Shown here: positions 8,875-17,638 of the stretch, piece by piece
Layout: the number at the start of each line of letters is the position of its first letter
Position numbering within the stretch: the stretch's first letter is position 1
DNA from: Oehlia diaphana
Lineage: Eukaryota > Glomeromycota > Glomeromycetes > Glomerales > Glomeraceae
NCBI GenBank assembly: GCA_003833135.1
Contig: QZLH01000244.1
Location: 96,061 to 119,121 of the forward strand
Direction of reading: 5' to 3'
DNA length: 23,061 nt
Program-made: the position numbers and the translations under genes
Notes under the pieces: generated by a model
What the model was told of the DNA's origin: nothing
What the model saw: only the letters and a program-made list of their open reading frames with translations
The model's database searches: none

Positions 8875-9348
8875 ATTTCGGCATTGAATTCAGCTTCGGA
8901 TTCTTCTTTATGGTGAGTTCAAAGTTACATACTTCGAATTTTTTTATTTGATTTTTCATTGTAAAGAAACGATTCTTGTTTCTTTATAGATTCTTCAGAA
9001 AAAAAAATTTTTTGAATTTTTTTTTTATTTATTTTCTTTAAAAAGAGAAAATATTTTAAGTGATAAAAAATATACTATTTTATTAAATTATTATAAACCT
9101 TAGTTTCCTGATGGATGAAGTTTCCATAGAAATTGATATCGAGAAAACTGATATCAATAAAATAGAGGGCTTTGGATGGTAAGTTTCAAAGTTAATTTTT
9201 ATTAAAAACATTTTTAACGTTTTATTTATTTATTGGTGGGTCCTTAAGAATATCGACTAGGAGTGTTGGAATTTGGAATGGTAAATTTCTTTGTGAAACT
9301 TTAAATTTACTTGTAGATTCTTGCTCTGAAGTAATTGGACTAGTATAA
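8875..9348 (+). CDS. Possible small spliced gene, product unknown
   Basis: Three blocks join in frame. Exon 8875-8912 (ISALNSASDSSL) ends at a GTGAGT donor. Exon 9104-9178 follows CCTTAG and contains MDEVSIEIDIEKTDINKIEG, ending at GTAAGT. Exon 9261-9348 follows GACTAG, reads SVGIWNGKFLCETLNLLVDS and ends in TAA. Starting at the ATG at 9111 the product would be 51 residues, acidic at first, then hydrophobic with two cysteines. Both donors sit in nearly the same string, ATGGT(G/A)AGTT(T)CAAAGTTA, which suggests an exon-intron duplication. The first intron (191 nt) may contain another exon. A block at about 8451-8500 (IWIGDRIDVVATWKLP) could be an earlier exon, but I cannot place its donor. Confidence 0.32.
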
Positions 9349-9637
9349 ATATTTTTTGGTATATTTAGGATTATTTTTGGCATACTATTTTAATAAAAGA
9401 TAATTTAACGTGGATAGTCATTTACCCACATCGACGAGTCCATATCATATATATCTTAAAAAAATTTCCCGATGTATCAGTCGGTATATAGATTTTATTG
9501 GTTAATTTATTTTATTTTCACCTGAATATAAATTCCGTATAATTTTTGAATAACAAATTCCGTACGAAAATTGTTAATTTAAAAATACTATAAATTCAGT
9601 CATATTTTTATTATTTCCGAATTCCTGATTGCCGATC

Positions 9638-9710
9638 ATCCGGACCCGGTTTAATCGCAGAAAATCCCCTGGAATTCCACGACGATCTACGCCTGAGCTG
9701 GGGTCCGGAT
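9638..9710. repeat. GC-rich inverted repeat ATCCGGACCC/GGGTCCGGAT
   Basis: Two perfect 10-bp arms are separated by 53 bp, in a GC-richer island within AT-rich spacer. The island continues to about 9770. It looks like a small dispersed repeat or the core of a foldback element. No coding frame is supported. Confidence 0.65.
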
Positions 9711-10676
9711 CAACGTTGACTTGCGGCTAATTATTTTTCGGCTAACTACACCATTATATTTTCGGAGCGTAAAAATTAGTAAAATTAACAATTAAGACGA
9801 AAAACGTATCTTTTAACAAACAAAGAATTAAAAAACACTTTTATATACTTGTATTTTAATACTCCATAAAAAAAAATTGTTTTTATTGTTGTTCTTTTAA
9901 TAATGATAAAAATAATTGGTATTTCTGTTTGAAGACAATATAAAATAGCCCAATTTTTGGTCGATTTGAAGTTTAATTTGATTGGTCTGATCTGTTTGTG
10001 CAACACAGCTGAATTCCGAACTTTTCAACCTAACTTTTTTTAGTTCGACCAAAAATAATATCCAATCAGAAATGTGAGGTATTAAGGGATGAACACATTT
10101 TCACGCGTTCCTTTAAAGTTCGAAAGTTTACTGGCTAAATTTTATAGTACAAAATTTACCTAAAAATACTAATATTTTATTTATTTATGTAAAAAAAAAT
10201 AACACGTAATTGATCAGGTGGACTAGTGGTAGTTTGTCACGCCGCGTTACGTCATATACAATCCTACGTTATAAAGAATTCTGTTTTTCTGTTTTTCATT
10301 TTTTTTCATTTCATACTTTCATACTGTTTTACATTTTTAATATCTCATACTATTATATTCAAAATAATAATACGTTTGTTATATATTTTATATTCTTCTA
10401 TTTTTTATTTTTATTTCTTATATTTATTATTTCAAGAATATAAGATTTTTTAATAACTAAAAGGGTCTTGTTATTTTCTCGTGACTCGTGAGTGTTTCAA
10501 AATTTATTATTTAAAGTTCCTTGTACTAACAAATAATGACTAACACAAATGTTCAATACTTAAAACAACTTTTACCTCTAGATAACCTCTAAAGCATCAT
10601 ATTAACGAGAATAAAATTTATTGTAAGAAACCGCATACCGATCACGTAATTTTCTCTATTTCACCGTAAAAAAGAA
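9711..10676. other. AT-rich spacer
   Basis: No gene is supported. A T-rich block at 10280-10450 creates Phe-rich reading frames in two registers, which I reject as coding. A short GC-richer stretch at about 10215-10265 has a tRNA A-box-like string (TGGACTAGTGG) but no B box or cloverleaf. Confidence 0.4.
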
Positions 10677-10847
10677 ATGTCGTCGTCGTTACCAGAATTC
10701 TTAACCAACTTGAAGCACTCAACAATTTTTCACGTATTTTTTACGTCAGCAGTCGCATTTATCGTTGCGTTTACACTTGACTTGTTTTTTTCAAATTTGT
10801 CCTTTTACGTCAGTTATTTGGAGAACTTGTGGTCGCGGTCGTGGTAG
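10677..10847 (+). CDS. Small membrane protein ORF, 56 residues, unknown
   Basis: An ATG at 10677 opens 56 codons to TAG at 10845. The product begins MSSSLPEFLTNLKHSTIFHV, has a hydrophobic segment around residues 17-34 (AVAFIVAFTL), a second, less hydrophobic stretch around 36-48, and ends NLWSRSW. This stretch is clearly richer in G+C than its surroundings and uses codons such as TCG, GTC and GCG, which argues for selection on coding or a different origin. Size and layout resemble small subunits of mitochondrial or ER membrane complexes, but I recognise no specific family. A GTAGGA at the stop could also be a splice donor, so it may be a first exon. Confidence 0.4.
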   Translation: MSSSLPEFLTNLKHSTIFHVFFTSAVAFIVAFTLDLFFSNLSFYVSYLENLWSRSW

Positions 10848-11556
10848 GAGAAGAAGATAAAAAATGAATGAAATATTTTAACGTTGGGTTGGGTTTTTTT
10901 TTGTCTTCACGATTTGAAATTTGAATCGTAATTATCGTAATTGTAATTGGGATGATATTTTTATTTTATTTTATAGTAAGTGGGAAGATAGTGGGTGATT
11001 AATTAAATATATTGAATAAATTACAAATTACGAGCTAAATAATATATACGTGTAAAGTGCAATTTCTTAAATTTTTTAAAATATCAGTTATTCAGTTGGT
11101 TGACAATATCAACTATTTAGAAAATAATTTTTTCGTTAAATAAATCGCCTTACTAAATCAAAACTGAAATTGATATTATGATTCACTAAAAATTATTCTG
11201 TGATGCTTCTAATAAATTTTCAGTTAACCCAAAATTTTTCTATTTTAAACGTAATACCGAAAGTTACTATTTAAAAGGAATTGGGATAAAAGTATCTACT
11301 AGAGTTTAGATCCGACCTTCAACATTCGGATTTAAATTCGGATTTTCCGGTTCGGATTTGACACTGGGAGATGGCTTCATCCGAATTTGTTTCGACGTTT
11401 CGTCCATAAGTTTATTATCACATCTATAAACTAAAAATTTGTCCGAATTGGCCTTTGTGATTAGACCATAAATGTAATAAAATTTTATTTACATTGTTCA
11501 TATAATATATACATCGTTTCCTAACTATATACTATCTAAAATCAATCATTCGTTCC
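10848..11556. other. Spacer with a TTCGGATT repeat cluster
   Basis: No gene is supported. Three copies of TTCGGATT occur at 11325, 11337 and 11351, with an inverted relative (ATCCGAATT) at about 11379. The spacing of 12-14 bp is roughly helical, so they could be binding sites, or simply a decayed tandem repeat. Confidence 0.45.
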
Positions 11557-12037
11557 CTAAAGGTGGAAATATGGGAAAATATGTACTTTACGTTTTAAAT
11601 ATAAAATTCGATCAACTAAATCGGGAGCCAATCAGTGTTCTTTTTGCGGAAATGTGATTACTAGCATCAGAAAGAGCCGTTCGCTTGGTACAGTTGTGGA
11701 GGGAATTGTGAGCTACCCTCCACCGTACCAAAGGATCTGTACTTTTCGGTTCATCACACCGCAAGATCATTAGTACCTGTTTGTGTTAACTGTTGATTAC
11801 TGGCCCAATTCCTTTCAAGTCAACATCATCATCATCCAAAATGGGTGATCTAGCTTCCTCTGGAAATTCCAAATCATGCTTGAGCTGAGCATAGAGGTTA
11901 CTTAAAGAGATTCAGCTTGTATTTTTTTTGCTTTTCATTCGGGGGTCTAAGATTGTCGCGACCAATGGTAATTCGCTTGGCACATCCCAATGTGTCTCTA
12001 AAGTTAGTAGTGATGATGATATTCCAACTGCAGGAAA
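11557..12037 (-). pseudogene. hAT-family transposase remnant (C-terminal half)
   Basis: On the minus strand, one frame from 12037 to 11915 contains THWDVPSELPLVATILDPRMKS; the LDPR-x-K motif is typical of the hAT transposase core. After one TGA the same frame goes on with NLYAQLKHDLEFPEEARSP and an acidic run (DDDDVDLKGIGP) to TAA at 11786. In other frames follow KSTDPLVRW, then TIPSTTVPSERLF (11712 onward), then, after a stop, LAPDLVDRILYLKR, ending at TAG at 11557. That last part is the hAT C-terminal dimerisation region (IPA/S-S/T-VPSER-F ... L-P--V--L-FL). Stops and frame changes show that it is dead. N-terminal zinc-finger and catalytic parts are not seen. A plus-strand frame with an Arg-Asp repeat overlaps it and is a shadow. 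Confidence 0.8.
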
Positions 12038-12065
12038 TCAACATTGGCAACATATGGGTCGAGGC

Positions 12066-12092
12066 CGTGATCGTGATCGTGATCGTGGTCGT
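12066..12092. repeat. GATCGT hexamer tandem repeat
   Basis: About four copies of GATCGT, with one GGTCGT variant, lie just upstream (minus sense) of the hAT remnant. They create Arg-Asp repeats on the plus strand and acidic/His repeats on the minus strand; neither is supported as a protein. Confidence 0.7.
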
Positions 12093-12350
12093 AGCCATAG
12101 CGGAGTCGTCCTACCTGTTATTTAAAAAAATTTGAGACGTGACCTAATTTCTATTGTCTATATCGTAAGATCTAAGAGATAAAGAAATAATAAAAAGAAT
12201 ACAAAGTAAAAAAAATAAATTGCATTCTATAAAATTGTCCCGAAGGATTATAAGAATTTAAGAAGGAAGTTCATCCACCCGCGTGTAAATAATTTGATGT
12301 GATATAACCCAAAATTGCCATTAATCTGGAAAGATTTCAACCATTGTATG

Positions 12351-14010
12351 CTAGTCATGCGATAAGTGTGCGATCATGGTCGTTGGTGCGTGTTCTGGAC
12401 GCGCGAATATTAAAGATTGGTCCATCGTACGGTGTCTTGATTGTTTCTTTATATTTTTGTGTCTCTTGTAGTATAATTTTTTCTTGCGTGTGGTGATGCC
12501 TCGGCTGCGTTCCAAATCTTTGAGTTTAGACATATGCTCCTTCCAAATGAGTCTGTCCAGACGAGCCATGATGGTAGTGAGGAATGAAATCAATACTTGT
12601 TTGACTAGTGAAAATTTCCGTAAATATCGGTGTAATAATCCGAAAGTGAAATAGGAATAAATTGGTGTATGAGGAGGTAAATTTCATGTTCGGTGATAAT
12701 AGGTTCGAAGATCGGAGTATAGATAATATCTTCATTAAGGAAGTAGGTGATGGTATCGTCCGAGACTTTGTCCAGGATGATTTCGTAAGCTTGGATTCTT
12801 GATTTTTTGTCGCTGCATGCGCTGTCGGTGGGGTTGTGTGTTTGCCAGATGCGTGTTAAATTCCAATTGATGTCGATGCGTTGAAAATGATTAAGCATGA
12901 GTTGTAGTGGTTTATTGTGAGTATGTAAAAGCTTCGGATACATGAGTGGCGTATTTGCCTATATCGGTCTATAGGTACAATGTTGGCGTTATTAAAGCAG
13001 TACTTTGGGTTGACAATAATCGGATCTAAGTCGTGATCTTGTTTAGCTAACTCATCCGCTAAATCATTGTAAGGTAGGTTGGAATGGGCTTTGATCTTCG
13101 TAATTTGAGGTTAATTTGTTTCAAGTCTATTAAAATAACTAAACGCCATATGCTGTGGTTTTTGATTTTTAACATTTTACGTTCTGAAAATAATTTGTTT
13201 GCCGTTTTTGTAATAAGAGATAATATTTTTACGTTACTATGATCGGGAGAACATATGATAGCCGTTAGGAGTCCATATCCTTCTGCTTTACAAGAAGATA
13301 ATGTAAAATGGCGTTTCCTTTGTGAGTAATGGGCGGGAGAGAGTGTGATGATATATCTGCCCATCCGTGGTAACTCGTTGATTATCAACGGTACGTGTGA
13401 TCAGTGATCCGTCGGTATAGAATTTGAGATCTTTTTTTGTGTGATGCTGATTTCAAAAAATTATGATGTTCTTCAGATCCAATAAAACATTGGCCCATGT
13501 GATAGGGTGACGTAGTTTTAAGATTAAGGTTGTCTTGCGTCGTAGGTGTATTATTTTATTTCTTAAAACCTTAGCTTTTATTTTAACGCATATAAATTAT
13601 GGATCCTAACCACTCTTTAAGTGTTAATAATGAGGAGACCGGGAATATGGATTTTATTTTAGGTAATCTAATATTGGTATACGGGCGATAGTGTTTCGCG
13701 TGAACCGATAATTTGACTATAGTGATGTACAACCATTACTATACATTTTGGACGTAAAGTCGCGGAACGCGGTGATGTGGTACATGTTTCTGGCAACCTG
13801 GAGTTAAATGATTTTCCAGTTCGTGTTGTAATGGTATATTGATACAGTATAGTGTTCGCGGTACGTAATCGATAGTGCACCGGTGTGATTAACTTTGTTC
13901 GACAGTTATACCATATATTGGTTCGTTGGTAAATGCGTCCCAAGTGACGGTCCATTCGTTGGTTGGTCCTATAATATACATCATTGTGTATGCGGGGAGT
14001 TTTATAAAGT
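12351..14010 (-). pseudogene. Non-LTR retrotransposon (LINE) remnant with RNase H domain
   Basis: Minus-strand fragments in all three frames give the C-terminal half of a LINE polyprotein. From 14010 down come NEWTVTWDAFTNEPIYG, CTIDYVPRTLYCINIP and LRHPITWANVLLDLKN. The RNase H domain then begins with KFYTDGSL (13422-13402), the first catalytic Asp, followed by KAEGYGLLTAI with the second catalytic Glu. The expected YTDS motif after SNVKI is destroyed (ILSLITKTAN), and AHSNLPYNDLADELAK (13089-13042) carries the final His and Asp. Behind it come IWQTHNPTDSACSDKK and a C-terminal part, FLTTIMARLDRLIWKEH with a basic tail (KKKLYYKRH). Endonuclease and reverse-transcriptase domains are absent, as in 5'-truncated copies. 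Numerous stops and frameshifts make it non-functional. The spacer 12180-12350 may be its 3' UTR. Family from motif memory, and strongly supported by the motif order. Confidence 0.87.
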
Positions 14011-14095
14011 AAGTTGTTAACAGTAAGGGATTGTAAAGAGTTGGTTAATCTAAAAAAAAAAAATTTAAATTTCGGGGGAAATATATAAAATTATG

Positions 14096-14116
14096 TATCA
14101 CGTGCATCACGTGATA
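14096..14116. promoter_or_regulatory. Perfect palindrome with two CACGTG E-boxes
   Basis: TATCACGTG-CAT-CACGTGATA is an exact 9-bp inverted repeat with a 3-nt centre, holding two CACGTG boxes on the same face at 9-bp spacing. CACGTG is the classic site of bHLH factors of the Pho4/Cbf1 type in fungi. It lies in the gap between the LINE remnant's 5' end and the repeat array, so it could drive transcription rightwards. That function is inferred. Confidence 0.55.
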
Positions 14117-14139
14117 TAATCCGCAGTTCGAATGTTCGA

Positions 14140-14269
14140 TCAACTAATTTACTTTTTTTTTTTTCATTCCCTTCCCTTTTCCCTTTACTTTCTTTACTTT
14201 GCATTTCTTTCATTCTCTTTTCCCGCTTCTCTCGCACTTTTTGTTGAATAAATCTGTTCTCTCCTTAAA
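14140..14269. other. Pyrimidine-rich leader of the repeat array
   Basis: About 120 bases of TTTC/CTTT-rich plus strand follow the E-box palindrome. Similar C/T-rich stretches are common just upstream of transcription starts in fungal genes, so this may be a core promoter for the array. There is no coding frame. Confidence 0.3.
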
Positions 14270-15310
14270 TGCGAACTGTCTTTTTTTTAACTGTTTTATT
14301 TTAACGAGCGAATTCTAATAGTTGGTTTTCTTACTTTTTATTAGACGACTTGGTTCTTCAGCTATTTTGACGCGTGGGAAATAAATGGGAAAATTTTTTT
14401 CTTAATTATCTATTTTAACGAAACGGTTTCTAACGTTTCAGCTTTTTTCTTTTTTAGGCGGTTCTTTCCGTCTCCTCAGACGCGAACTTCGATAAGTTAT
14501 TCGACTTTTTTCTTTTTTAATTGTGTTTTAACGAACAGTTTCTAATAGTTCGTTTACTTACTTTTATCTAAGTGTTCTCTCAAGTCTCTTTGAATATGTT
14601 TTAATTATTTTATTTAACGAACTTTATTAATAGTTCGGTTTTTCTTCTTTTAGAGTTTGTCAATTCTTTTGGAAATGGAAGTGAGTGTCCGTCTCTTGTG
14701 GTAGGTTTTAGTTTTTTTTCCTAGTTTATTGTTTTTTTTGTCGTCTTTGCGTCTTTGGTATTAAATTTTCTTTTTTTTAGGCCTTGTCTATGTTCACTCT
14801 TCGGACGCGTGGGATTTCGGTTCAGACAATATTTATTCAATATGTTTCTTTATATTTCTTTAATGAAACGTTTTTTAATATTTCGAGGTTTCCCTTTTTT
14901 TAGGCGACCGGATCTTAAAAGTGTTGGTATCGGGACTTCGAAATTATTCCTTTTAACGAAACGTTCTTTGAAAAATGTTGATTTCGGTAAGTATCGGAAC
15001 TTTCCATGAATTAATTCCTTTAACGAAACATTTCATTAACCTTTCTATAATCTCTTGATACTTTAGATTCTTTAGACGCGTGAGAATTTGGTTTTTCTTT
15101 GAACCATCTATTTTATATAGGCGCGTGGAATTTAGTTTCGATCTTTAAGGAAGACCTTCATTGGATTATTTTTTTTTTTAGGCAGCCGCTCTTCAGGTCT
15201 CTTTAGATCTCTTTGAACGCGTTGGTTTTTGGATTTTGGTAAGTATTTTTTTATCCTTAGTTTATATTAATGAATAGTTACTAATGCTTCATTCTTTTTT
15301 CTAGGGAAAG
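14270..15310 (+). repeat. Degenerate tandem array of intron-exon-like units (about 8)
   Basis: Unit order, repeated at uneven spacing of roughly 60-180 bp: TTTTAACGAA..., a core resembling TTTCTAATAG or CTAAC, a complementary TTCGTT-type arm, a T-rich tract, AG (often AGGC), then a GC-richer block, four of which contain ACGCGT (14370, 14805, 15076, 15217) with variants at about 14480 and 15121. Pyrimidine-AG sites end at 14344, 14457, 14653, 14780, 14903, 15120, 15181 and 15304. GTAAGT donors follow two blocks (14987, 15239). Hairpins: GAAACG/CGTTTC (14420/14434), AACGAAC/GTTCGTT (14530/14548), CGAAC/GTTCG (14618/14633), AATGAA/TTCATT (15269/15288). This fits repeated duplication of a short exon with its intron. 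No single long frame runs through it, so coding potential is unproven. Confidence 0.65.
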
Positions 15311-15774
15311 TTTTTTTTTGATTTTCTTTAATAGTATTGACGTCTACATCAAAAAAAGAAGAATGGTGGAGAAATGAACGCTTATGGAATGCAAAGTGAC
15401 TGCACGAAGAAAAGAAAAGGGAGAAGGAACTTGATTGCAAGGAAAGAGAGGAGTATTTAAATGAGGATAGAGAAATTGTAATTTATATTTAAAGTTACAA
15501 ATGTATTTTTACAATTAAATTTACAATTTATTTTATAATTAAATTTTACAATGTATTTACAATAATTTGCTATAATATATATTAAATATACATGTTAATA
15601 AATTAATATTACAATCGATATTATATGAGCATCTTAACATGGTTTGTATATAATGTATATAATGTACTGTAATATTAATTTTACAATACACTTTAAATAT
15701 GTATATATCTTTACTAACGACTTAAAATTTTTAAGTATAAATAACGAAATTTATAATTAATTTTTGAATATTAA
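15311..15774. other. Very AT-rich spacer
   Basis: After a short purine-rich stretch (15350-15470) the sequence is almost pure A/T, with many repeats of TACAAT and ATTTACA spaced about 15-25 bp. No gene is seen. Confidence 0.4.
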
Positions 15775-15933
15775 ATGCCATCATTTGATCCAAGTAGTTT
15801 GTGGGAAATGTTTATTATCTTTTTGAATTCCATAACCTACTTGTATTATTTATTTGTATTTCGTACCTTCTTTACTACTGATAATTTAGTCGTAAGAAAT
15901 CTTTTACGACGAACTTTTACGGGCTATCTTTGA
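15775..15933 (+). CDS. Weak 52-residue ORF with a membrane segment
   Basis: An ATG at 15775 opens 52 codons to TGA at 15931. The product starts MPSFDPSSLWEMF, has a hydrophobic aromatic segment (IIFLNSITYLYYLFVF) and a basic end (RNLLRRTFTG), an arrangement like a small single-pass membrane protein. No family is recognised, nothing around it supports expression, and the length is within chance. Confidence 0.2.
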   Translation: MPSFDPSSLWEMFIIFLNSITYLYYLFVFRTFFTTDNLVVRNLLRRTFTGYL

Positions 15934-16629
15934 TCAAATTCTTAACCAATCATGCATTAACTCTCCGTGTAAAGTTAACCGTTATGTATATCGAATACCC
16001 TTATTTAAGAGGTCATTTTCATGAGGGAGATTGAAAGATCTTTTAAGTGAAAGTTATTGTAAAAAAAAGTGACCTCAATTTATAAATATACAAATTGTTG
16101 ATCTCACAAGCTTCGTTAAAACTTAAATAAATTTTTTAACTCTAGCTGTTTCTTAAATAAAATGAATAAACAAATGATGTTTTCTATTTATAATGAGTAA
16201 ATTAATTATAGAACAATGGCAGATTCGGTTTATTATAAGTTAAAATAGTAAAATAGTAAAAATTTAAGAGAATTGCTAAACGTTGCCTGGGCGATTGTCG
16301 CCTGGATTTTTTTTCAAATATGTCACATGAAGTAAATTTATTAATCTGATTTTTTTAACTTAGCTAATTTTTAAATTTAAAATTTTATCGCAAAAGATAT
16401 TTTAAGAAAATTTTTTTGCAAACATATTTATTCAAAATAATCTTATCTAATGGAATTTTATTCGCAAATATTTAAATTTAAGTCACCCATCTACAATTTT
16501 AAAGAAAAAAAATCGTATTTTTAATGAAGTGATACAAATAAAAGAAACAATAACAATAAATAAAAAAGATAAGTAAATTACAATGATCAAGGAGTAAGAT
16601 GCAAATAAAATAATGAAATAACAATGGAG
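15934..16629. other. AT-rich spacer with one GC-rich hairpin
   Basis: No gene is seen. At 16285-16305 GCCTGG flanks a GGCGA-TTG-TCGCC hairpin, a GC island in otherwise AT-rich DNA that may be the core of a small foldback repeat. Confidence 0.4.
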
Positions 16630-16990
16630 TAATGGAAAGTAATAGAAGATGAAAGGGAGTAAAAAAGAGTATTGAGAAGTGATAGGAAACAAAATGGAGA
16701 AATAGGGCATGATGGTAGATGAAAAGGAGTGATGGGAGACGAAAAGGAATGATGAGAAGATGAAGAGGAGTGATGGGAGACGAAATGGAGTGATGAGAAG
16801 ATGAAGAGGAGTGATGGTAGACGAAAAGGAGTGATAGTGATGGAAGATGAAGAGGAGTGATGGGAAGATGAAGAGGAGTGATGGGAGACGAAAGGAATGA
16901 TGGGAGACGAAAAGGAATGATGAGAAGATGATGAGGAGTGATGGGAAGATGAAGAAAAGAAGCGATGGAAGTCAAAAAAAAAAATGATGG
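16630..16990. repeat. Purine-rich minisatellite, 20-21 bp units
   Basis: Two unit types alternate irregularly: GAAGATGAAGAGGAGTGATG and GGAGACGAAAAGGAGTGATG, with degenerate copies at both ends and the cleanest in 16700-16970. There are roughly 15 units. The plus strand is almost only A, G and T, so C is nearly absent. The minus strand therefore reads as long Ser/His/Leu/Pro-rich frames in several registers, none with a credible start or domain. I treat it as a satellite rather than a gene. Confidence 0.85.
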
Positions 16991-17638
16991 GAAGTAATGA
17001 TCCTCTCGTAAGGTAATACATTTATATATGAACATGTATTCTTAAAGTATTCTAAAAATAATCTATTTTAATAGAGAGTATTCTTGTATGATTATGAAGT
17101 TGAAAATATATTAATTCTCGATAAGTGAAATTGATCTGATAATACTTTAAAGGGGACTAGTCGCTTGTGACTTTGAGGATCATTACAATAGTCGATAGTT
17201 TAACCATTTATGATTCTATTAGTATGAAAATGTTTGAGATTGGTATAATGAGTGTCGTATTTACGTGAAAACTTTTTTATTTATATTTAAAATAAAAAGG
17301 ACTAGATAGAATTGATGAAGCATAAAATTTACAAATTGATTGATTTATCATATATTAAATTATTATATGATTAATCAAATCGTCAAAAATATTAATTATA
17401 TTATTTTATTGTATGAAAAGGCCATAATCCGCTATTTGTGAGAATAAATTTTTTACTGGTTTGTAAATAATGAATAACTTTTAAGATACATATGTTAAAA
17501 TACAACTAAAATTTCATAAATTTTATTTGTACTAAAAATAAGAAAACCGGATTAAATAAATGTATTATATAATTGAATTTTAAAATAATAAAAATTGCTA
17601 TAATTTATAATTTTCGAAAACTTATGAAGAAATATTAA
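16991..17638. other. AT-rich spacer, no supported gene
   Basis: Both strands have frequent stops. No repeat or motif stands out. Confidence 0.4.

Noticed and set aside
9785..10006. 73-residue minus-strand frame
   Set aside because: Lys/Ile/Phe-rich AT-codon sequence with no motif, splice or promoter support.
10215..10290. tRNA or SINE head
   Set aside because: Only an A-box-like TGGACTAGTGG is present; there is no B box, cloverleaf or 3' tail.
10210..10453. Two overlapping Phe/Ile/Tyr-rich plus-strand frames
   Set aside because: Two registers of the same T-rich DNA are open at once, which shows that composition rather than coding keeps them open.
11686..11730. Hairpin TGGTAC...GTGGAGGG / CCCTCCAC...GTACCA
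   Set aside because: The arms are real, but they fall inside the hAT coding remnant and pair only partly, so I regard them as coincidental.
11917..12135. Plus-strand frames including an Arg-Asp repeat protein
   Set aside because: The minus strand of the same DNA carries hAT transposase motifs in order; the plus frames are shadows helped by a GATCGT repeat.
14755..15009. 84-residue plus-strand frame in the repeat array
   Set aside because: It opens at TTG, not ATG, and crosses two pyrimidine-AG sites and a GTAAGT; it is not a credible single exon.
16483..17035. Three long minus-strand Ser/His/Pro/Leu-rich frames
   Set aside because: They are registers of the purine minisatellite; the repeated units keep several frames open together and no domain is present.
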